Source of the DNA: Aquipuribacter sp. SD81
GTDB lineage: Bacteria; Actinomycetota; Actinomycetes; Actinomycetales; JBBAYJ01
Assembly: GCF_037153975.1 (NCBI RefSeq)
Contig: NZ_JBBAYJ010000029.1
Coordinates: 1-49,533, forward strand
Length of the DNA: 49,533 bases
Reading direction: 5' to 3'
Every line of letters begins with the position of its first letter. Position 1 is the first letter of the stretch. Made by a program: the position numbers and the translations under genes. The notes under the pieces were generated by a model. That model searched no databases. It saw only the letters and a program-made list of their open reading frames with translations, and was not told where the DNA came from. Positions 27,684 through 40,494 of the stretch are shown here, in pieces.

Positions 27684-27942
27684 CGACCAGCCACGACGTG
27701 CACCCCGGGCGACCGGGAGCCGGCGCGGCGAGCAAGCGGAGGCCACTCCCACCCCGGTGCCCACGGCGCCGCGGGTCAGGTCCGCGGGGGTCCCGGCGCG
27801 AGCCGAGCCCCCCGCCGTGCGTACGACGCGACAGACATGGAGCGGCGGCGCCGGACCCGGCCACCGTCTGCCCGGGCGGCAGCCGCCGGGTCGACCGGCA
27901 GCCACCACAGTCCGTCCGTCCCACTCCCGGAGGAGAACGCAC
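27684..27942 (+). other. infC 5' leader, GC-rich and probably structured
   Basis: About 260 nt separate the putative infC promoter from the start codon. Possible hairpins include CCGCGG (27769-27774) with CCGCGG (27782-27787), and a bulged GC stem around 27875-27897. IF3-L35-L20 operons of other bacteria are autoregulated through their leaders; a similar role here is inference. GGAGGAG at 27929-27935 is a strong ribosome-binding site. Confidence 0.5.
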
Positions 27943-28548
27943 ATCACCGAGCCACGCATCAACGACCGCATCCGCGTCCCCGAGGTCCGTCTCGTCGGCC
28001 CCAACGGCGAGCAGGTCGGCATCGTGCGCATCGAACAGGCCATGAAGCTCGCGACGGAGTCCGAGCTCGACCTGGTCGAGGTCGCCCCCGACGCCCGCCC
28101 GCCCGTCGTCAAGCTCATGGACTTCGGCAAGTTCAAGTACGAGTCGGCCATGAAGGAGCGTGCGGCCCGCAAGAACCAGGCCAACACGGTCCTCAAGGAG
28201 ATCCGCTACCGCCTCAAGATCGACGACCACGACTACGCCACCAAGACCGGGCACGTCACCCGGTTCCTCAAGGCCGGCGACAAGGTCAAGGTCATGATCA
28301 TGTTCCGCGGTCGCGAGCAGTCCCGCCCCGAGATGGGTCTGCGCCTCCTGCAGCGGGTCGCGGCGGACGTCGAGGACCTCGGGTCCGTCGAGTCCTCGCC
28401 CCGGGTCGACGGACGCAACATGGTCATGGTGATCGGGCCGCACAAGAAGAAGGCCGAGGTCAAGGGCGAGCAGAAGGCGGCCAAGCAGGCCGAGAAGGAC
28501 GCGGCGGCAGCTGCGGCCGCGGCCGACGGGTCCGCCACCACCGCCTGA
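27943..28548 (+). CDS. infC: InfC, translation initiation factor IF-3 (ATC start)
   Basis: Initiation factor that prevents 50S joining and checks the start codon. The 201-aa product begins at ATC 27943, 7 nt after GGAGGAG, giving (I)[18 protein letters not shown]. No ATG, GTG or TTG lies in frame at a sensible position: the frame stays open upstream but is not IF3-like there. Rare start codons on infC are a known autoregulatory device, because IF3 discriminates against them. The N-domain (about 1-75), the Lys-rich linker and the C-domain with I-D-D-H-D-Y-A-T-K and M-F-R-G-R-E are present. The C-terminus has an extra Lys/Ala-rich tail. Confidence 0.95.
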   Translation: MTEPRINDRIRVPEVRLVGPNGEQVGIVRIEQAMKLATESELDLVEVAPDARPPVVKLMDFGKFKYESAMKERAARKNQANTVLKEIRYRLKIDDHDYATKTGHVTRFLKAGDKVKVMIMFRGREQSRPEMGLRLLQRVAADVEDLGSVESSPRVDGRNMVMVIGPHKKKAEVKGEQKAAKQAEKDAAAAAAAADGSATTA

Positions 28549-28638
28549 CCCCGGGTTCCACCCGTCGACGCCGCCTCGTGCGGCGCGGCGACAGCACGCA
28601 CGACAGCACGCGCGCGCCACGGACGCGCACGCAGCGCA

Positions 28639-28659
28639 GGCGCGCCCGACGGGCGCGCC
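28639..28659 (+). promoter_or_regulatory. Perfect hairpin just upstream of rpmI
   Basis: GGCGCGCCC-GAC-GGGCGCGCC is a 9-bp stem with a 3-nt loop, ending about 11 nt before the rpmI Shine-Dalgarno site. It may control rpmI-rplT translation or partly terminate transcription; this is inferred from its position. Confidence 0.5.
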
Positions 28660-28682
28660 CGACACAGAACAGGAGCACCACG

Positions 28683-28877
28683 GTGCCGAAGCAGAAGACG
28701 CACTCCGGCGCGAAGAAGCGCTTCAAGGTGACGGGCTCGGGCAAGATCATGCGCGAGCAGTCCAACAACCAGCACCTGTTCGAGGGGAAGAGCAGCCGGC
28801 GCAAGCGCCGCCTCGCCGTCGACCGCGAGCTGTCCAAGGCCGACACGAAGACCGCGCGCAGGCTGCTCGGCATCTGA
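28683..28877 (+). CDS. rpmI: Ribosomal protein bL35
   Basis: Large-subunit protein of 64 aa. [21 protein letters not shown] is the classic bL35 start, and the C-terminal half is very basic (K-S-S-R-R-K-R-R). AGGAG precedes the GTG start by the usual distance. It lies between infC and rplT, 134 nt after infC. Confidence 0.96.
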   Translation: MPKQKTHSGAKKRFKVTGSGKIMREQSNNQHLFEGKSSRRKRRLAVDRELSKADTKTARRLLGI

Positions 28878-28959
28878 CCTCACGGGCGGCAGCCCGCGCC
28901 GGCAGGCGCGAGGACGTGACGTCCGGCCCTCCATCCCCACCACCGACCAGGAGCACCAC

Positions 28960-29343
28960 ATGGCACGTGTGAAGCGGGCGGTCAACGCCCACAAGAAGCG
29001 TCGCGAGGTCCTCGAGCAGGCCAGCGGCTACCGCGGTCAGCGCTCGCGGCTGTACCGCAAGGCCAAGGAGCAGATCCTCCACTCCGGCGTCTACTCCTAC
29101 CGCGACCGCAAGGCGCGCAAGGGCGACTTCCGCCGGCTGTGGATCCAGCGCGTCAACGCCGCGGCCCGCGCCAACGGCATGACGTACAACCGCTTCATCC
29201 AGGGCCTCAAGATCGCCGGCGTCGACGTCGACCGTCGCATGCTCGCCGAGCTCGCGGTGAACGACGAGGCCGCGTTCGCCGCCCTCGTGCAGACCGCGAA
29301 GGCCGCCGTGCCGGCGACCACCGCCACCGGCGACGCCGCCTGA
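28960..29343 (+). CDS. rplT: Ribosomal protein bL20
   Basis: Early-assembly 23S rRNA-binding protein of 127 aa with [15 protein letters not shown] and [11 protein letters not shown]. In other bacteria bL20 represses its own operon. AGGAG precedes the ATG. A short Ala/Thr-rich extension follows the globular domain. Confidence 0.97.
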   Translation: MARVKRAVNAHKKRREVLEQASGYRGQRSRLYRKAKEQILHSGVYSYRDRKARKGDFRRLWIQRVNAAARANGMTYNRFIQGLKIAGVDVDRRMLAELAVNDEAAFAALVQTAKAAVPATTATGDAA

Positions 29344-29386
29344 CCCTCGCCGCGTCCGCGCAGCGAACCTGCAGCGAGCCCGCACC

Positions 29387-31399
<2,013 letters not shown>

Positions 31400-31400
<1 letters not shown>

Positions 31401-34021
31401 TGCGCGTCCCGCTGCCGTGGCTCGGCGAGCACGTGAGGCTGCCCGAGGGTGCGAGCGCCGCCGAGGTCGCCGCCGACCTCGTCCGCGTCGGGCTGGAGGA
31501 GGAGGGCGTGCACGGCGGCGACGTCACCGGTCCGCTCGTCGTCGGCCGGGTCCTGTCCGCCGAGCCCGAGCCGCAGAAGAACGGCAAGACGATCAACTGG
31601 TGCTCCGTCGACGTCGGCGCGCACGGCCCGGACGGGCCGGACGGTCCGACGCGCGAGCCGCGCGGGATCGTGTGCGGCGCGCACAACTTCGGCCCCGGCG
31701 ACCTCGTCGTCGTCGCGCTGCCGGGCGCCGTGCTGCCCGGGCCGTTCCCCATCGCCTCCCGGCGCACGTACGGTCACGTGTCCGACGGCATGATCTGCTC
31801 CGCGCGCGAGCTCGGCCTCGGGGAGGACCACGACGGGATCCTCGTGCTCACCCGGCTCGGGGTCGACCTCGACGGCGTCGAGCCCGGTCACGACGCGGTC
31901 GAGCTGCTCGGACTCAGGCAGGAGACCGTCGAGGTCAACGTCACCCCCGACCGCGGGTACTGCCTGAGCGTGCGCGGCGTGGCCCGCGAGTACGCCCACG
32001 CGACGGGTGCCGCGTTCCGCGACCCCGTCGACGACCTCGTCCCGCCCGCCGCGACGGAGGCCGGGTGGCCGGTGCGGCTCGCCGACGACGCCCCGCTGCG
32101 GGGCCGCGCGGGCTGCGACCGGTTCGTCGCCCGGGTAGTGCGGGGCATCGACCCGACCGCCCCCACCCCGTTCTGGCTGCAGCGCCGGCTCGTGCAGGCG
32201 GGCATGCGGCCCATCAGCCTCGCGGTCGACGTCACGAACTACGTCATGCTCGCCCTCGGCCAGCCGCTGCACGCCTACGACGCCGCGCTGCTGTCCGGGC
32301 CCGTCGTCGTGCGGCGCGCACGGGCCGGCGAGCGGCTCACCACCCTCGACGGCGTCGACCGCGCGCTCGACCCCGAGGACCTCCTCATCACCGACAGCGG
32401 CGACGGCTCCTACGGCGCCGAGGGCTCCCGGGTCCTCGGTCTCGCGGGCGTCATGGGCGGGGCCGACACCGAGGTGTCCGGCGCGACCCGCGACGTGCTG
32501 CTCGAGGCCGCGCACTTCGACGCGGTCAGCACGGGGCGCACGGCCCGGCGCCACCGGCTGGCGAGCGAGGCGAGCCGCCGCTTCGAGCGCGGGGTCGACC
32601 CGCTGCTCGCGCCGGCGGCGGCGGAGCTCGCCGTGCGGCTGCTCACCGAGCACGGGGGCGGCACGCCGGACCCGGCGTGGACCGACCTCCGCGAGCTGCC
32701 CGAGCCCACGGTGGTGTCCCTCGACCCGACGTACCCGGAGCGCCTCGTCGGCGTGGCGTACAGCGCCGACGAGGTCGTCGCCACGCTCGAGCAGGTCGGC
32801 TGCACCGTCGAGCGGTGGTGGACCGAGCTCACGGGCACACCCCGACGGGAGACCCTCGCCGTCACGCCGCCGTCCTGGCGGCCGGACCTCACCGGACCCG
32901 CCGACCTCGTCGAGGAGGTGGCGCGCCTGCGTGGCTACGCCGACATCCCCGAGCGCGTGCCCACCCCGCCGCCCGGCGCGGGCCTCACCGCGGCGCAGCG
33001 GGCGGTCCGCCGCGTCCGCGAGCACCTCGTGAGCCGCGGCCTCGTGGAGGTCCTGTCGTACCCGTTCGTCTCGGCCGCCTCCCACGACGCGCTCGGGCTG
33101 CCCGAGGACGACCCCCGACGCCGCGCGCTGCGCCTGCTCAACCCGCTGAGCGACGAGCAGCCGGAGATGCGCACGAACGTGCTCGCCACGCTGCTCGACA
33201 CGGCGTCCCGCAACCTCGGTCGCGGGGAGGGCGACCTCGCGGTGTTCGAGGTCGGCGCGGTCGTGCGGCCGTCGGCCGAGCCCGTCAGCGCAGGCGTCCC
33301 CGGGGTCGCGCAGCGGCCCTCGGCGACCGAGCTCGCGGCGCTCGACGCCGCCGTGCCGTCGCAGCCCCGCCACCTCGCGGCCGTCCTCGCCGGCGCCGCA
33401 GAACCCGCCGGCTGGCAGGGACCGGGCCGGGCCGCCGCGTGGGACGACGCCGTCGACGTGGCGCGGCAGGCGGTCGCGGCGGCGGGTACGACGCTGACCG
33501 TGCGTCCTGCCGAGCAGGCGCCGTGGCACCCGGGGCGCTGCGCGGAGCTGCTCGTCACCGCCGGCGGTCCGGACCCTCGGCCGGCCGTGGTCGGCCACGC
33601 CGGCGAGCTGCACCCACGGGTCTGCCAGGCGCTCGGCCTGCCCGCCCGCACGTGCGCCGTCGAGCTCGACCTCGACGCCGTCCTCGACGCGGCGCTCGAC
33701 GCCGGCGCCGACCGGGTGGTGCAGGCGCAGCCGCTGTCGCGCCACCCCCTCGCCAAGGAGGACCTCGCGCTCGTGGCGGCGCTCGACGTGCCCGCGGCCG
33801 CGGTCGAGGCGGCCCTGGTCGCCGGGGCCGGCGACCTGCTGGAGGGCATCCGCCTCTTCGACGTCTACACGGGTCCGCAGGTCGCGGAGGGGCACCGCTC
33901 GCTGGCGTACGCGCTGCGCTTCCGCGCCCCGGACCGGACCCTGACGGCCGAGGAGGTCACGGCGGCCCGCGACGGCGCGCTGCGCGCCGCGGAGGCGGTC
34001 GGGGCCAGGCTGCGCTCCTGA
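31400..34021 (+). CDS. pheT: PheT, phenylalanyl-tRNA synthetase beta subunit
   Basis: Non-catalytic tRNA-binding and editing subunit of 873 aa. It contains an N-terminal OB-fold tRBD (about 40-150), a B3/B4 editing domain with W-L-Q-R-R-L-V-Q-A-G-M-R-P-I-S, a B5 helix region, a synthetase-like core, and a C-terminal anticodon-binding FDX-ACB domain (L-S-R-H-P-L-A-K-E-D-L-A-L-V onward). The ATG at 31400 shares its A with the pheS stop, and GGGAGG stands about 9 nt upstream. Confidence 0.96.
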
Positions 34022-34023
34022 GG

Positions 34024-34677
34024 TCAGGCGCGGCCGGCCGCGAGCGCGTCGAGGTCGCGCACCGCGAAGCGGTGGTGCTCCCACTCCTCCTCCAGCACCG
34101 TGTGCAGGCACGAGCGGACGCTCTCCGGGTGTCCCGGGGCCCACGGGTTGGCGCGCTCCTCCTCGAGCAGCTCCGGGGTCGCGTCGGCGAGGAACGTGCG
34201 CACCGCGGCGACGCGGTCCGCGCGGACCTCGAGCACGCGGTCCCAGGCGGGGTGCGACTCGGAGAAGACGGCGAGGTCGTAGCCGTCCGTCGCGTACTCG
34301 GCGTTCGGCAGCCCCACGGGGGAGTAGGGCTGCGGGACCCGCAGGACCGCTCCGCGCAGCCACGTGTCCGTCGCCATCACCAGGTGCCGGAGCGTCTCGG
34401 CGAGCGACCACTCGCCGTCCACCCGGGCGTCCACGGTGCCCGGCGGCATGGCGGCGGCGCGGGCCAGGGTCGCCGCCCAGGTCCGCTCCACGGCGGCCCA
34501 CGCCTGCCGGAGCCCCGCCGGGTCCGGTGCCCTGCGGGCGCCGCGGCCGGGGAAGCGGCGGTCGAGCGCGGCGTCGACGAACGGCGCCACGTCGACGCCG
34601 TTGACGAGCAGCCGGCTCTCACCGTCCAGCAGCCACGGGGCGTCGATGTCGGCGCCGGCGACGTCGACGGCGCGCAT
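34024..34677 (-). CDS. DinB-superfamily protein, probably frameshifted at its N-terminus
   Basis: The open frame from ATG 34677 gives 217 aa with a DinB-type four-helix bundle: E-W-S-L-A-E-T-L-R-H-L-V-M-A-T-D-T-W-L, a central H, and C-L-H-T-V-L-E-E-E-W-E-H-H-R at the end, offering the usual three-His metal site. Function is unknown; thiol-dependent enzymes are among relatives. Pentapeptide-like coding (R-F-V-D-R-D-L-R-G-A-R-F-V-R-S-D-L-S-G-A) continues in the same frame to 34740 but has no start codon. An ATG at 34787 (M-T-S-T-P-T-D-G-T-G) is in another frame. One indel near 34741-34755 would join them. Confidence 0.78.
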   Translation of the reverse strand: MRAVDVAGADIDAPWLLDGESRLLVNGVDVAPFVDAALDRRFPGRGARRAPDPAGLRQAWAAVERTWAATLARAAAMPPGTVDARVDGEWSLAETLRHLVMATDTWLRGAVLRVPQPYSPVGLPNAEYATDGYDLAVFSESHPAWDRVLEVRADRVAAVRTFLADATPELLEEERANPWAPGHPESVRSCLHTVLEEEWEHHRFAVRDLDALAAGRA

Positions 34678-34845
34678 GACCGCACCGGACAGGTCGCTGC
34701 GGACGAAACGGGCGCCGCGCAGGTCCCGGTCGACGAAGCGGGCGGACCGGCCGGTGCACCGGTGCCGTCGGTGGGGGTGGACGTCATGGCGGCACCGTGC
34801 CAGCCGCGACCGACAGCCCCCCGACCCGGTGCGCCCGCCCGCGCC

Positions 34846-36126
34846 CTAGGCCTGGGCCGCCACGGCCGCCGGCAGCGGCAGCCTGCGCGTGCGGGCGAGC
34901 GCCAGGGCGACCAGCAGCGCGGACGCCACGAGGACGCCGGACAGCAGGACGACGCCCGGCCACGCGCTGCGGGCCCAGGCGGCCCCGGCGGCCGCCCCGG
35001 CGACGGAGGCCCCCGAGTAGTAGGCGAGGAGGTACAGCGACGCCGCCTGCCCGGCTCCGCCGGCGCCCAGCGACGCGCGCGCGGCCACCCAGCCCGACGC
35101 GACGCCGTGGGCGGCGAAGAAGCCGACGACCATGAGCGCGGTCCCGGCCACCACCACCGGCAGGGAGGGGGCGAGGGTGACGGCGACCCCGCCACCGGCG
35201 AGGAGCACCGCGAGCGGCAGCACCGGTCTGGCCCCGAGGCGTGCACTCGCGTGCCCGGCCAGGGCCGAGGAGAGGCTGCCGAGGGCGTACGTGGCGAACA
35301 CGAGCCCCGCCGCGGCCGTCGACAGCCCGAACTCGGGGGACTCCAGCCGGAACGACAACCCGTTGAACACCGCGACGAAGGCGCCCATCAGCAGCCCGCC
35401 GACCGCGAACAGGCCCACGAGCACCGGGTCCCGCACCTGGCGCAGCAGCTGCGACGCGACCGCGCGCGGGTGGGCCCGCAGCGGCACGAACCGCCGCGAC
35501 GGCGGGAGGAGGCGGCGGACGAGCGCCGCGCACGCGAGCACCAGGACGGCGGTCCCCGCCAGGGCCGCCCGCCAGCCGCCGAGCTCGGCCAGGGGCGCGG
35601 CGAGCAGGCGGCCGGACATGCCGCCGAGGGCCGTGCCGCCGACGTAGAGCCCGATGGCGCCGGCCGCCGCGCTGCGGTGGACCTCCTCGCGCAGGTAGGC
35701 GGTGGCCACGGCCGGGAGCCCGGCGAGGGCGAGCCCCTGCAGCGTGCGCAGGGCGAGCAGCGACTCCCAGGACCACGCCGCGGCGCACGCCAGGCCCGCC
35801 AGGCCGGACAGCAGCAGGGAGGCGTGGACCAGCCACGTGCGTCCCCGCACGTCGCTGAGCGGTCCCGCCACCAGGAGCCCGAGCCCGAGCGCCAGGGTCG
35901 CGCCCGACACGCTGAGGGCCGCCTGCCCCGGTGTGACGCCGAAGGACCCGGCCAGCGTCGGCAGGAGCGGCTGGGTCGACCAGATGGCGGCGAAGGTCGC
36001 CACGCCGGCGAGGAACAGGGCGAGGGAGGCGCGCCGCAGCCCGGGAGCGCCGGGACGGAGACCACCGGCGTCGTCGGACCCCGGGGCCGTCACGACGCCG
36101 TCGCCGGGCCGCCGGGACGCCGTCAC
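34846..36126 (-). CDS. MFS transporter
   Basis: Major facilitator protein of about 426 aa with twelve hydrophobic spans. The helix 2-3 loop reads G-P-L-S-D-V-R-G-R-T-W, a motif-A variant, and the central loop is R-R-L-L-P-P-S-R-R-F. The arrangement resembles the YnfM/CynX-like drug or anion exporters; the substrate is unknown. The start is not settled: GTG 36126 and GTG 36093 are both in frame before the first helix, and the Arg/Gly/Pro-rich reading further upstream looks non-coding. It lies downstream of, and divergent from, the GNAT gene. Confidence 0.85.
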   Translation of the reverse strand: MTASRRPGDGVVTAPGSDDAGGLRPGAPGLRRASLALFLAGVATFAAIWSTQPLLPTLAGSFGVTPGQAALSVSGATLALGLGLLVAGPLSDVRGRTWLVHASLLLSGLAGLACAAAWSWESLLALRTLQGLALAGLPAVATAYLREEVHRSAAAGAIGLYVGGTALGGMSGRLLAAPLAELGGWRAALAGTAVLVLACAALVRRLLPPSRRFVPLRAHPRAVASQLLRQVRDPVLVGLFAVGGLLMGAFVAVFNGLSFRLESPEFGLSTAAAGLVFATYALGSLSSALAGHASARLGARPVLPLAVLLAGGGVAVTLAPSLPVVVAGTALMVVGFFAAHGVASGWVAARASLGAGGAGQAASLYLLAYYSGASVAGAAAGAAWARSAWPGVVLLSGVLVASALLVALALARTRRLPLPAAVAAQA

Positions 36127-36328
36127 CGGGCCGTCACCTGCCCGTCGGCCCGGCCGTCGGCCCGGCCGACGGCGCGGTCGCCGCCCTGGTCGCCCTCGCA
36201 GCGCCGGCCGCCGTCCCGGCCGTCTGCCTGGCCACCCACGCGGGGAGCGTAGACGGGTGGCAGGGCCTCGGTAGCGTGCCGGGCACGAGCCGCCGGAGCC
36301 CCGGCGGCGCCCGCCCCCGGGAGGACCG
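36127..36328. promoter_or_regulatory. Divergent promoter region, MFS / GNAT
   Basis: The 202-nt gap holds TAGCGT at 36272-36277 on the plus strand (candidate GNAT -10, leader about 45 nt) and TACGCT on the minus strand (36247-36252, candidate MFS -10). Two tandem CGTCGGCCCGGC units (36143-36166) merge into a hairpin with 8-bp arms at 36153-36173. Confidence 0.4.
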
Positions 36329-36994
36329 GTGCTCACCTGGGACGAGGTGTACCCGCTGCGCGGGCTGCGGCTGCGGGCCGGTGACGACCTCGAGCTCCGC
36401 TGGCTCGACGACGACCTCCTCCTGCAGCTCGCGTCCCTGGCCCACGACGGCATCCACGACCCGTCGTGGACCCCGTTCACCGGCGCGTGGGCCGACGCCG
36501 GACCGCTGGAGCGGGCGCGCAGCGTCGTGCAGTGGGCGTGGGGCCGGCGCGCCGGCACCGCACCCGGTGACTGGTGGCTGCAGCTGGCCGTGCTGCGCGA
36601 CGGGGTGGCGGTCGGCCTGCAGGACGTCGGGGCCCGCGACTTCGCCGTCCGTCGCGAGGTGACGACGGGCTCGTGGCTCGGCCGGCGGCACCAGGGCAGG
36701 GGGACCGGCACGCGCATGCGCCTGGCGGTCCTGTCCCTCGCCTTCGACCACCTGGGGGCCACGACGGCGACGACCGAGGCGTGGAAGGACAACGCCGCGA
36801 GCAACGCCGTCACGCGGCGGGTCGGCTACGTCCTCGACGGCGAGGAGGTCGCGGTCACCCGTGGGGAGCGCCGCGAGGGGTGGCGCTACCGGCTGACGGC
36901 CGAGCGCTGGGCCGCGCTCGGGCACCCGCGCGTGACGGTCGAGGGACTCACCGACGCCGTCCGCGAGACGCTCGGAGCGCCCGTCGACGCCTGA
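36329..36994 (+). CDS. GNAT acetyltransferase (RimJ/RimL-like)
   Basis: Acetyl-CoA-dependent N-acetyltransferase of 221 aa. The acetyl-CoA pyrophosphate loop R-R-H-Q-G-R-G-T-G-T-R-M-R is at about residues 122-134, preceded by strand V-G-L-Q-D-V-G-A and followed by T-E-A-W-K-D-N-A-A-S-N-A-V-T-R-R-V-G-Y, the typical GNAT_3 C-terminal pattern. GGGAGG precedes the GTG start. It ends 17 nt before argC. The substrate is unknown; the context does not show a link to arginine synthesis. Confidence 0.88.
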   Translation: MLTWDEVYPLRGLRLRAGDDLELRWLDDDLLLQLASLAHDGIHDPSWTPFTGAWADAGPLERARSVVQWAWGRRAGTAPGDWWLQLAVLRDGVAVGLQDVGARDFAVRREVTTGSWLGRRHQGRGTGTRMRLAVLSLAFDHLGATTATTEAWKDNAASNAVTRRVGYVLDGEEVAVTRGERREGWRYRLTAERWAALGHPRVTVEGLTDAVRETLGAPVDA

Positions 36995-36997
36995 GCG

Positions 36998-39245
<2,248 letters not shown>

Positions 39246-39285
39246 GGCGACGACAGGTACGCCGCATCGACGTCGGGAGCGCACG

Positions 39286-40245
39286 ATGAGCCCCCCTCCA
39301 CCGGCGGACGGCCCGACGGCACGCACCGCCCGCCGGGCCGAGGAGCTCGCGGCCGCCTCCGACAAGGCCGCCGTGCTCGTCGAGGCCCTGCCGTGGCTGC
39401 AGCAGCTGCACGGTGCGCTCGTCGTCGTGAAGTACGGCGGGAACGCCATGGTCGACGACGACCTCAAGGCCGCCTTCGCCGCCGACATCGTCTTCCTGCG
39501 CCTGGCCGGTCTCCGGCCGGTCGTCGTCCACGGCGGCGGCCCGCAGATCAGCGCGATGCTCGACCGGATGGGGATCACCAGCGAGTTCCGCGGCGGCTAC
39601 CGCGTGACGACCCCGGAGGCGATGGACGTCGTCCGCATGGTGCTGACCGGGCAGGTCGGCCGCGAGCTCGTCGGCCTCGTGAACGCCCACGGCCCGTACG
39701 CCGTCGGCATGTCGGGGGAGGACGCGGGGCTGCTCACGGCACGGCGGCGCACCGGTCGGGCGACGGCGCCGGACGGGACCGTGGCGGAGGTCGACATCGG
39801 CCTGGTCGGTGACGTCGCGGGTGTCGCCCCGTCGGCCGTCCTCGACCTGCTCGCCGCCGGCCGGGTGCCGGTCGTGTCGAGCGTCGCCCCGGAGGTCGAC
39901 GGCGACGGGGTGCCGACCGGGCAGGTGCTCAACGTCAACGCCGACAGCGCCGCGGCCGCGCTCGCCGTCGCGCTCGGCGCGCAGCGTCTCGTCGTGCTCA
40001 CCGACGTGGAGGGCCTGTACGCCGACTGGCCGGACCGCGACAGCCTGCTGTCGACCATCACGGCGGACGAGCTCGCCGTGCTGCTGCCGGGCCTGGACAG
40101 CGGGATGGTGCCGAAGATGGCCGGCTGCCTCGAGGCCGTGCGCGGCGGGGTGCCCCGCGCCTACGTCGTGGACGGCCGGCGGCCGCACAGCCTCCTGGTC
40201 GAGGTCTTCACCGACGCGGGCGCCGGCACCATGGTGGTCCCCTGA
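39286..40245 (+). CDS. argB: ArgB, acetylglutamate kinase
   Basis: Second enzyme of the pathway; a carbamate-kinase fold usually feedback-inhibited by arginine. The 319-aa product has K-Y-G-G-N-A-M with the catalytic Lys, [19 protein letters not shown], and [10 protein letters not shown]. An N-terminal helical extension of about 50 residues is like that of arginine-sensitive hexameric enzymes. GGAG precedes the ATG, 40 nt after argJ. argD, the usual next gene, is displaced by about 2.8 kb. Confidence 0.96.
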   Translation: MSPPPPADGPTARTARRAEELAAASDKAAVLVEALPWLQQLHGALVVVKYGGNAMVDDDLKAAFAADIVFLRLAGLRPVVVHGGGPQISAMLDRMGITSEFRGGYRVTTPEAMDVVRMVLTGQVGRELVGLVNAHGPYAVGMSGEDAGLLTARRRTGRATAPDGTVAEVDIGLVGDVAGVAPSAVLDLLAAGRVPVVSSVAPEVDGDGVPTGQVLNVNADSAAAALAVALGAQRLVVLTDVEGLYADWPDRDSLLSTITADELAVLLPGLDSGMVPKMAGCLEAVRGGVPRAYVVDGRRPHSLLVEVFTDAGAGTMVVP

Positions 40246-40270
40246 CGCCACGGCCCGCCGCGCCCGGCCG

Positions 40271-40276
40271 TACGCT
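40271..40276 (+). promoter_or_regulatory. Leaderless -10 box (TACGCT) for the 53-aa peptide gene
   Basis: TACGCT is followed by exactly 6 nt and then GTG 40283, with no Shine-Dalgarno sequence. Confidence 0.55.
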
Positions 40277-40282
40277 CCGGGT

Positions 40283-40444
40283 GTGCCGCTGACGTCCCCG
40301 CTCCCGGCCCGCCCCGCCCCGGCGACACCGTCCGCGCGGCGCGACCGGATCGTCGGCTGGCTCCAGCGGCGGCGACGGCTGTCCGCGCTCGTCCCGGTCG
40401 CGCTCGTGGTCCTCGGCACGCCGCACTCCTGCCCCTTCTGCTGA
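40283..40444 (+). CDS. 53-aa single-span peptide ending in CPFC
   Basis: The peptide has a Pro/Ala-rich N-terminus (residues 1-18), a strongly basic middle (R-R-D-R-I-V-G-W-L-Q-R-R-R-R, 19-32), one short hydrophobic segment (33-46, L-S-A-L-V-P-V-A-L-V-V-L-G-T) and ends H-S-C-P-F-C. Charge distribution predicts N-in topology with the CxxC end outside or in the membrane interface. The support for coding is the exact leaderless promoter geometry and the non-random layout; it is too short for statistics by eye. I recognise no family. It points toward a convergent T7SS-like gene and follows argB by 37 nt. Confidence 0.55.
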   Translation: MPLTSPLPARPAPATPSARRDRIVGWLQRRRRLSALVPVALVVLGTPHSCPFC

Positions 40445-40494
40445 GCCCGCCGCCGGACCCGCCCGGCACGCGACAGGGTGGGACCCCGGGGGTC

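Noticed and set aside
40283-40444. The CPFC peptide as a cysteine-responsive leader peptide
   Set aside because: Leaderless Cys-rich attenuator peptides are known in mycobacteria, but no sulphur or cysteine gene follows on the same strand, and Cys codons are only two and at the end.
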